From assembly GCA_035492655.1 (NCBI GenBank), contig DATJJB010000010.1, positions 1 through 10,228 on the forward strand: a stretch of 10,228 nt of DNA, written 5' to 3'. The notes beneath the pieces were generated by a model, which had not been told where the DNA came from, made no database searches, and worked only from the letters and a program-made list of their open reading frames with translations. How positions within the stretch are numbered: the first letter of the stretch is position 1; every line of letters starts with the position of its first letter. Source of the DNA: Kutzneria sp035492655 (lineage in GTDB: Bacteria > Actinomycetota > Actinomycetes > Mycobacteriales > Pseudonocardiaceae). The position numbers and the translations under genes were made by a program. This document shows positions 5,581 through 10,228 of the stretch, one piece after another.

Positions 5581-6788
5581 ACCGTCCGACGGTACAGAGA
5601 CATGCCGACAGATCCGAGCAACACGACCGCGATCGTCGCCGCCAGGAGGAAGGGTGGCATGGTCATGCCGTACAGAACGGACAGTCCCAGGCCGAAACAG
5701 GCCGTCCGCATCGGCCAGGTCCGGTCCTCCTTGAGCAGGATCCGGGCCGAGGCGTTGGTGAACGCGTAGTAGGCCAGCATCGCGCAGGCGGCGAAACCGA
5801 TCGCCACGGACGGCGTCAGCGCGACGGCCAGGATCGCCGCGACGGCACCGCCGACCCAGCCGGCGACGCGGTCGTTTCGGAAGGCCGGCGGCAGATTGTC
5901 GGACCCGGCCACGGTCGTCACGGTGCGCCGGGCGCCCGAGAGCACGCCGAGCAGCGCGGCGACGGTCGCGACGGCGGCGCCGGTCGTGACCAACGGCACG
6001 ATCCACTGGCCGTCGGCCGCGGTCACGGCGTCGATCAGCGGCGCGGGCGACAGGGCGAGGCGGGTCGGCCCGAGCTGCCGGAACGCGGCGTAACCGACGA
6101 CGAGATAGCCGCCGAGCACGAGCACCAGGGACACCGGGATGGCCAGGTGCAGCCGGCGGGCGGTGAAGCCGGGCTCGTCCGGGCCGGGCGCGGTGATCCG
6201 CTCGAAGCCGAGGAAGGCGAAGACCAGGATGCCGGCCGAGGTCAGCAGCCCGAGCGGCTGGTCGGCGTCCGGCGCGTTGGTGATCGGGGGCGGCGGCACG
6301 GACAGGCAGGTCGCGACGACCAGTCCCAGTGAGACGGCCACAATGGCCACGACCGCCCAGTTCAGCTTGCGGTTGAGCCGAAATCCGACGACGTCCAGCG
6401 CGGTCGCGACGGCGAGGACGCCCAGGGCCCCGAACAGCGGCCTGCTCGGCGTGACGTACGCGCCGAACGTGCCGGCGACGGCGGCCGCGGCGGCCAGCCG
6501 GCCGGCGATGGACGCGCTGCCGGCCATCCGGCCGGGCCACGCCCCGAGCAGCTGCGCGGTATAGCGGTAACCCGCGCCGTCACCGGGAAAAGCCCGGGCC
6601 TGGTCGGCCGTGGAGAAGGCGCTGCACGCCGCGAGCAGGGCCGCGAGCACGACGCCGATCAACGCGTACGTGCCGGCGATGGCCGACGCGGGGCCGAAAG
6701 CCGCGAACACGCCGGCGCCGAGCATCCCGCCGACACCGAGCGCGATGGTGTCGGCCGCCGGAAGCTGCCGGCGCAGCGTGCTCGTCAC
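5577..6788 (-). CDS. APC-superfamily amino acid permease
   Basis: A 403-residue, very hydrophobic inner-membrane protein with about twelve predicted helices. The first has the APC signature region GVGGMLGAGVFAAFGPA near residues 16-32, the glycine-rich unwound segment that binds the substrate amino group. Helix 6 carries LVFAFLGFERI, another APC hallmark with an acidic residue. Amino acid import by proton coupling is the usual role; the substrate is not predictable. It is short for the family (often 450-500) but both ends look intact. The GTG at 6788 is preferred because GGGAAGG ends eight bases before it; a second GTG at 6797 would sit directly against that ribosome binding site. The stop overlaps the DUF402 start. 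It is divergent from pepA across a 143-base gap, so amino acid uptake and peptide turnover might share regulation (speculative). Confidence 0.9.
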   Translation of the reverse strand: MTSTLRRQLPAADTIALGVGGMLGAGVFAAFGPASAIAGTYALIGVVLAALLAACSAFSTADQARAFPGDGAGYRYTAQLLGAWPGRMAGSASIAGRLAAAAAVAGTFGAYVTPSRPLFGALGVLAVATALDVVGFRLNRKLNWAVVAIVAVSLGLVVATCLSVPPPPITNAPDADQPLGLLTSAGILVFAFLGFERITAPGPDEPGFTARRLHLAIPVSLVLVLGGYLVVGYAAFRQLGPTRLALSPAPLIDAVTAADGQWIVPLVTTGAAVATVAALLGVLSGARRTVTTVAGSDNLPPAFRNDRVAGWVGGAVAAILAVALTPSVAIGFAACAMLAYYAFTNASARILLKEDRTWPMRTACFGLGLSVLYGMTMPPFLLAATIAVVLLGSVGMSLYRRTV

Positions 6789-6838
6789 GCTGCCCACCTT
6801 CCCAGACGCGCCGCGTGATCGGCAGCCACCTGTCGAAT

Positions 6839-6886
6839 GACGCTCGCGGTGAGGTAGTTAGCGACGCTCACGAAGGGGTGGTTAGC
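6839..6886. repeat. Imperfect 24-bp tandem direct repeat upstream of pepA
   Basis: Two abutting 24-base units, 6839-6862 and 6863-6886, agree at 19 of 24 positions. Conserved blocks are GACGCTC at the start of each and GTTAGC at the end. The repeat lies in the divergent gap between the permease and pepA starts, 46-93 bases before the pepA GTG, where promoters or operators are expected. TAGCAT at 6883-6888 is a weak -10-like hexamer in the right area for pepA. No clear third unit is visible on either side. Confidence 0.6.
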
Positions 6887-6931
6887 ATCGGTTTTCACAT
6901 CATCACCGCAGCAGGAGTCGAGGAGCCAAAA

Positions 6932-8416
6932 GTGACCGCGCCGAAGCTAGCACTGACCGACAGCGACCTGGTCGCACTGGCCGTGGACGTTGTCGTCGTC
7001 GGCACTGTCCAGGGCCCCGACGGCCTGGAGCTGGCGCCCGGTGCGGACGCCGTCGCCGCGGCCTTCGCCGGCGGCCTGCCCGAGCTGCTGGGTGTGCTCG
7101 GCGCCACCGGCAAGGCCGAGGAGGTCGTGAAGGCGCCGACCAGCGGCAAGCTGGCCGCCCCGCTGCTGATCGCCGTCGGCCTCGGCAAGCCCGGGTACGG
7201 CACCGAGCAGGTCCGCCGCGCCGCCGGCGCCTCGGCCCGCGCGCTGGGCAAGGCCAAGAAGGCCGCCAGCACGCTGTCCGCTGTGGACCTCGGCGCGGCC
7301 GTCGAGGGCACGCTGCTCGGCGCGTACACCTTCACCGAGTACAAGTCGGAGGCCGGCGAGGCCACCCTGGCGCGCGTCGAGTTCGTGACGCCGGCCGAGG
7401 GCACCGTCAAGGAGCACAAGGCGGCGTTGAAGGCGCACACCGCCATCGCCGAGTGCGTCGCCATCACCCGTGACCTCGTCAACACCCCGCCCAACGTGCT
7501 GTACCCGGCGTCGTTCGCCGAGCGGGCCGTGGCGCTGGCCGAGGCCAACGGCGTCGAGGTCGAGGTGCTCGACGAGAAGGCGCTGCGCAAGGGCGGCTAC
7601 GGCGGCATCCTCGGCGTCGGCGGCGGCTCCACCCGGCAGCCGCGGCTGGTTCGCCTGTCGTACAAGGGTCCCAAGGCGCGCAAGAAGATCGCGTTGGTCG
7701 GCAAGGGCATCACCTTCGACACCGGCGGCATCTCGATCAAGCCCGCCGGCGGCATGGAGGAGATGAGCTCCGACATGGGCGGCGCGGCCGCCGTCGTGGC
7801 CAGCATCATGCTCGCCGCCAAGCTCAAGTACCCGCTCGAGGTCGTCGCCACCGTGCCGATGGCCGAGAACATGCCGTCCGGCGACGCCTACCGGCCGGGC
7901 GACGTGCTCACCATGTACGGCGGCAAGACCGTCGAGGTGCTCAACACCGACGCCGAGGGCCGGCTCATCCTGGCCGACGCCATCGTGCGGGCGTGCGAGG
8001 ACAACCCCGACTACCTGATCGACACCGCCACGCTGACCGGCGCCCAGCTTGTCGCCCTGGGCAAGCGGACCTCCGGCGTCATGGGCACCGACGAGTTCCG
8101 CGACCGGGTCACCGGGATCGCCAACGCCGTCGGCGAGGCCAGCTGGGCCATGCCCATGCCCGAGGAACTGCGGTCGGACCTCGACTCTCGCCTGGCCGAC
8201 CTGGCCAACGTCACCGGCCACCGCTTCGGCGGCATGCTCGCCGCGGCCCTGTTCCTGCGCGACTTCGTGCCGTCCGAGCTGCCGTGGGCCCACATCGACG
8301 TCGCCGGGCCGGCGTACAACTCCGGCGGGGCGTTCGGGTACACCACCAAGGGCGGCACCGGCGTGCCGGTGCGCACCATCGCCGCCGTCCTCGCCGACAT
8401 CGCCGCCAACGGCTGA
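6932..8416 (+). CDS. pepA: Leucyl aminopeptidase (M17 family)
   Basis: Complete 494-residue cytosolic M17 aminopeptidase, a hexameric two-metal enzyme releasing N-terminal residues, notably Leu, from peptides. All expected active-site residues are visible: K258 and D263 in VGKGITFDTGG, K270 in SIKP, D281 in MSSDMGGA, and D340, E342 and R344 in the signature NTDAEGRL. Each lies exactly 12 positions before its E. coli PepA counterpart (K270, D275, K282, D293, D352, E354, R356), so the catalytic core has no insertion or deletion. The N-terminal domain (about 1-165) is divergent, as usual. The GTG start is chosen for AGGAG six bases upstream; the open frame extends 39 codons further but without a better site. 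Some relatives bind DNA or RNA as well; nothing here shows that. A strong hairpin follows the stop. Confidence 0.97.
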   Translation: MTAPKLALTDSDLVALAVDVVVVGTVQGPDGLELAPGADAVAAAFAGGLPELLGVLGATGKAEEVVKAPTSGKLAAPLLIAVGLGKPGYGTEQVRRAAGASARALGKAKKAASTLSAVDLGAAVEGTLLGAYTFTEYKSEAGEATLARVEFVTPAEGTVKEHKAALKAHTAIAECVAITRDLVNTPPNVLYPASFAERAVALAEANGVEVEVLDEKALRKGGYGGILGVGGGSTRQPRLVRLSYKGPKARKKIALVGKGITFDTGGISIKPAGGMEEMSSDMGGAAAVVASIMLAAKLKYPLEVVATVPMAENMPSGDAYRPGDVLTMYGGKTVEVLNTDAEGRLILADAIVRACEDNPDYLIDTATLTGAQLVALGKRTSGVMGTDEFRDRVTGIANAVGEASWAMPMPEELRSDLDSRLADLANVTGHRFGGMLAAALFLRDFVPSELPWAHIDVAGPAYNSGGAFGYTTKGGTGVPVRTIAAVLADIAANG

Positions 8417-8445
8417 GCCCCCGGCAGTCAAGCCCCTACCGTTTG

Positions 8446-8488
8446 GAAAGGACCATTCCTCTCGTTGAACGAGAGGAATGGTCCTTTC
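8446..8488. terminator. 19-bp-stem bidirectional terminator between pepA and GNAT gene
   Basis: GAAAGGACCATTCCTCTCG (8446-8464) and its exact reverse complement (8470-8488) flank the loop TTGAA. The hairpin starts 30 bases after the pepA stop, and its right arm includes two bases of the stop codon (8487-8489) of the convergent acetyltransferase gene, so it can end transcription from both sides. There is no long T-run, only three T residues at the arm ends. Confidence 0.85.
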
Positions 8489-9044
8489 ACGCCGTCAGGA
8501 AGGTGTGGAGGTCGGCGGCGGAGAGGGTCTGCTCGGCGTCGTAGGCGTGGAAGGTCCGGACGAACCGGAAGCCGAGGCGGTCGGCGAGGCGGCGGGAGCG
8601 GGTGTTGGCCGACTGGGTGATGAGGATGACGGGCTGGTCGGCGAGTTCGGCGGCGCCGGCGCGGAGGATGGCGGCGGCGGCCTCGAAGGCGTAGCCGGCG
8701 CCCCAGGCCGAGCGGTGCAGCGTGTAGCCGATCTCCAGCTCGTCGCCCGACTCAGCGAGGTGGGCGGGCTGGTCGGCGGCCCGTGGCATGAGCTGCATGG
8801 TGCCGAGGAAGACGTCGGTGGCCTTGTCGGCGATGATGAACAGGCCGGGAACGTCACCCAACTTGACCATGCCGACCTCGGCGATGCGCTGCTCGACGGC
8901 GGCACGGTCCTGGTGACCGCCGATATAGGCGCCGACATCGGGATCGGTGCGGAGCTCGATGAGCCGCTCCCGGTCGGACTCCTGGGCCTTGCGCAGGACG
9001 ACGCGCTCCGCCTCGATCCGGGCGACGGTCAACGACTGGCTCAT
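8487..9044 (-). CDS. GNAT-family N-acetyltransferase (RimJ/RimL-like)
   Basis: A 185-residue acetyl-CoA-dependent acyltransferase of the Acetyltransf_3 type. RVVLRKAQESDRERLIELRTDP (about 14-35) is the usual N-terminal strand-helix. ELEIGYTLHRSAWGAGYAFEA (102-122) holds motif A, with WGAGYA as the pyrophosphate-binding loop. NTRSRRLADRLGFRFVRTF (147-165) is the C-terminal motif. Relatives acetylate ribosomal protein N-termini, antibiotics or other amines; the substrate is not inferable. The ATG at 9044 is preferred because a G-run ending in GGGGAG lies just before it and homology-like sequence begins there; the open frame continues upstream to 9125, but that part reads as non-conserved Cys/His-rich sequence overlapping the OsmC start. 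The gene is convergent with pepA across a shared terminator and divergent from the OsmC gene with 69 bases between starts. Confidence 0.9.
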   Translation of the reverse strand: MSQSLTVARIEAERVVLRKAQESDRERLIELRTDPDVGAYIGGHQDRAAVEQRIAEVGMVKLGDVPGLFIIADKATDVFLGTMQLMPRAADQPAHLAESGDELEIGYTLHRSAWGAGYAFEAAAAILRAGAAELADQPVILITQSANTRSRRLADRLGFRFVRTFHAYDAEQTLSAADLHTFLTA

Positions 9045-9113
9045 GTCTCCCCCCAAGATTGATCTCTCCGAAAGACGTGTCCGACAACACCCGGTTGCGT
9101 GTATACAAGGCGT

Positions 9114-9548
9114 ATGCGGACACACGGGTACGAGGTGGAAGTCAGCTGGAGCGGGGCGACGACGGGCTACCGGGACTACTCACGGGCGCATGAGGTGGCC
9201 GTCGAGGGCAAGCCGGTGCTGCCGGGCTCGTCGGACCCGGCGTTCCGGGGCGACCGGGACCGCTACAACCCCGAGGAACTGCTCGTGGCCTCACTGTCCC
9301 AGTGCCACATGCTGTGGTTCCTGCACCTGGCGACGGAAGCCGGCATCGTGGTCACGAACTATCGGGACCGCGCGACCGGAACCATGGTGGAGGACGGCGG
9401 CGGCCGCTTCACCGAGGTGACGCTGCGACCGGACGTGACCGTCCACAGTGGTCAGGACAAGCTGGCCGAGCTGCACGACCGGGCACATCACCTGTGCTTC
9501 ATCGCGAACTCGGTCAACTTCCCGGTGCGGATTCAGTCGGTGGACTGA
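9114..9548 (+). CDS. OsmC family protein (peroxiredoxin-like)
   Basis: A 144-residue OsmC/Ohr-superfamily protein; family members reduce organic or other hydroperoxides with a two-cysteine centre, working as homodimers in the cytosol. The two expected cysteines are present: C64 in NPEELLVASLSQCHMLW and C128 in AHHLCFIANSVNFPV. R45 or R48 in FRGDRDRYNPEELL is the likely activating arginine. The sequence is closer to the OsmC-like subgroup than to classical Ohr, so the true substrate is uncertain. The ATG at 9114 is preferred; a GTG at 9099 in the same frame would add five residues. AAGG three bases before the ATG is too close to be a good ribosome binding site. TATACA at 9102-9107 could be a -10 box for a leaderless mRNA. 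The 3' end overlaps the convergent downstream gene by 16 bases. Confidence 0.92.
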   Translation: MRTHGYEVEVSWSGATTGYRDYSRAHEVAVEGKPVLPGSSDPAFRGDRDRYNPEELLVASLSQCHMLWFLHLATEAGIVVTNYRDRATGTMVEDGGGRFTEVTLRPDVTVHSGQDKLAELHDRAHHLCFIANSVNFPVRIQSVD

Positions 9549-9871
9549 CGCCGCGACTGGGCCCGCTGCCGCGCGGTGTACTCACGCATGCGCCTGGGGT
9601 AGCCGACTTTGCTGACCTCGTACACCGGGATGCCGAGTTTGCGGCCGAGCCGGAACGCGCCCTGCTCGCCGTCGATGCGCCGACGGGTCCACTCGCCGTC
9701 ATGAGCGACCAACACCACAGTGGTCTCCGTCACCGTGGTCCGCGGCTCCACGAACGCCTCCACGCCCCGGTGCGCAGCGGCCCAGGACTCCAGGTGGGAG
9801 GTGTCGTGCGAGGTCGAACCGCGGGTCACGCCCGGACGCCTGGTCCTGCGAAAACGATCGAACAAGCCCAC
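9533..9871 (-). CDS. Conserved 112-residue actinobacterial protein next to lpdA, function unknown
   Basis: A small basic protein starting VGLFDRFRR, with a conserved-looking centre: RGVEAFVEPRTTVTETTVVL (35-54), HDGEWTRRRI (58-67) and GRKLGIPVYEVSKVGYPRRM (76-95), then a charged Arg/Gln-rich tail. It resembles short proteins found beside lpd and pepA in actinomycetes, often labelled oxidoreductase without evidence; this is recall and cannot be checked here. There is no signal peptide, membrane helix, cysteine or nucleotide-binding glycine loop, which argues against that label. GTG at 9871 is the start because GGAGGAGG precedes it by five bases, the best ribosome binding site in the window. 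Its stop lies inside the OsmC gene (16-base tail-to-tail overlap), and it is divergent from lpdA with about 200 bases between starts. Confidence 0.85.
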   Translation of the reverse strand: MGLFDRFRRTRRPGVTRGSTSHDTSHLESWAAAHRGVEAFVEPRTTVTETTVVLVAHDGEWTRRRIDGEQGAFRLGRKLGIPVYEVSKVGYPRRMREYTARQRAQSRRQSTD

Positions 9872-10005
9872 GGACGCCTCCTCCCGTATCGCACGTCTGC
9901 CTCAATCGTGCCAGCAGCGGCGGCCGAAGAGTGTGAAACCCACTCGATCCCTCCCCCGGTCAGGGCAGCCGCGACGGCGAAGTGACAAGATGGCCACAGT
10001 TGACG

Positions 10006-10021
10006 CGCGCGTACACGCGCG
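10006..10021. repeat. GC-rich inverted repeat upstream of lpdA
   Basis: CGCGCGT (10006-10012) and ACGCGCG (10015-10021) flank AC, forming a near-perfect palindrome 50 bases before the lpdA start. TTGACG at 10000-10005 directly precedes it and matches the -35 consensus at five of six positions, though no convincing -10 follows at the usual spacing. It could be a regulator site over the lpdA promoter. The alternating CG could also be coincidental in GC-rich DNA. Confidence 0.4.
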
Positions 10022-10070
10022 AGTGACCCGCAGACCACGAATTGCCACTGTTGCCAGTCGAGGAGATCCC

Positions 10071-10228
10071 GTGACCGACACCTCCGCCGACCTTGTGATC
10101 CTGGGCGGCGGCTCGGGCGGCTACGCCTGCGCCTTCCGCGCGGCCGAGCTCGGCCTGTCCGTCATCCTGGTCGAGAAGGACAAGCTGGGGGGCACCTGCC
10201 TGCACCGCGGCTGCATCCCGACCAAGGC
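10071..10228 (+). CDS. lpdA: Dihydrolipoyl dehydrogenase (E3), N-terminal part, cut by window end
   Basis: The first 52 codons of a flavoprotein disulfide reductase. Residues 7-19 (DLVILGGGSGGYA) are the FAD-binding beta strand and glycine loop. GGTCLHRGCIPTKA near residues 40-53 is the redox-active disulfide, C43 and C48, with the CLxRGCIPTK pattern typical of dihydrolipoyl dehydrogenase rather than glutathione or mercuric reductase. The enzyme reoxidises lipoyl groups of the pyruvate, 2-oxoglutarate and branched-chain 2-oxoacid dehydrogenase complexes and the glycine cleavage system, with NAD+ as acceptor. The GTG start has AGGAG five bases upstream. The rest of the gene lies beyond the window; in many actinomycetes the E2 gene sucB follows, but that cannot be seen here. 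Confidence 0.93.
   Translation, partial: MTDTSADLVILGGGSGGYACAFRAAELGLSVILVEKDKLGGTCLHRGCIPTK

Noticed and set aside
5581..6540. Long in-frame N-terminal extension of the DUF402 frame
   Set aside because: It lies wholly within the permease gene in another frame and reads as Arg/Ala-rich shadow; the GTG at 5580 overlapping the permease stop is the natural start.
6947..8431. 494-codon minus-strand open frame opposite pepA
   Set aside because: Antisense to an intact M17 aminopeptidase; its composition is the usual shadow pattern with no domain.
9045..9125. 27-residue Cys/His-containing N-terminal extension of the GNAT gene
   Set aside because: It would overlap the OsmC start, lacks family-like sequence, and a G-rich ribosome binding site sits just before the ATG at 9044.
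9929..9945. Weak hairpin GAGTG/CACTC in the gap before lpdA
   Set aside because: Five-base arms with a seven-base loop are expected by chance, and the position matches no gene end.

Overview
The window is chromosomal DNA of a high-GC actinomycete. It has very GC-rich coding sequence, frequent GTG starts, and genes packed with 4-base start/stop overlaps. The families present (a MAB_1171c-type membrane protein, actinobacterial lpd and pepA neighbours) fit Pseudonocardiales or a relative; genus cannot be fixed from this window alone. Ten complete genes, one partial gene at the right edge, and several hairpins and repeats can be supported. No stretch over 300 bases lacks a gene; the longest gap is the 258-base space at 3479-3736. 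No tRNA, rRNA, insertion sequence or CRISPR array was seen.

Left third (98-3478, all on the minus strand): a compact four-gene operon read right to left. It encodes an XRE-type helix-turn-helix regulator, an ImmA/IrrE-type HExxH metallopeptidase, a seven-helix membrane protein of the MAB_1171c/DUF6545 type, and a cytochrome P450. Each stop codon overlaps the next start, so the four products are probably made together. Upstream, in an unusually AT-rich patch, lie two copies of TGCA-N6-TGCA whose centres are 21 bp apart, a strong candidate operator for the XRE protein. The set looks like a self-contained sensing/derepression switch with an oxidative enzyme as its output. It is the most interesting part of the window.

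Centre (3629-6788, minus strand): two hairpins that probably end ilvE transcription, then ilvE (branched-chain aminotransferase), a DUF402 protein, and a 12-helix APC-type permease whose stop overlaps the DUF402 start. ilvE sits 110 bases downstream of the DUF402 gene and may share its transcript or have its own promoter.

Right third (6839-10228): an imperfect 24-bp tandem repeat precedes pepA (leucyl aminopeptidase, plus strand). A 19-bp-stem hairpin separates pepA from a convergent GNAT acetyltransferase gene. The GNAT gene is divergent from an OsmC-family gene, whose 3' end overlaps a convergent 112-residue conserved protein of unknown function. The window ends inside lpdA (dihydrolipoyl dehydrogenase, E3), preceded by a GC-rich inverted repeat. 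These are mostly housekeeping functions: peptide turnover, branched-chain amino acid metabolism, peroxide defence, and the 2-oxoacid dehydrogenase complexes.
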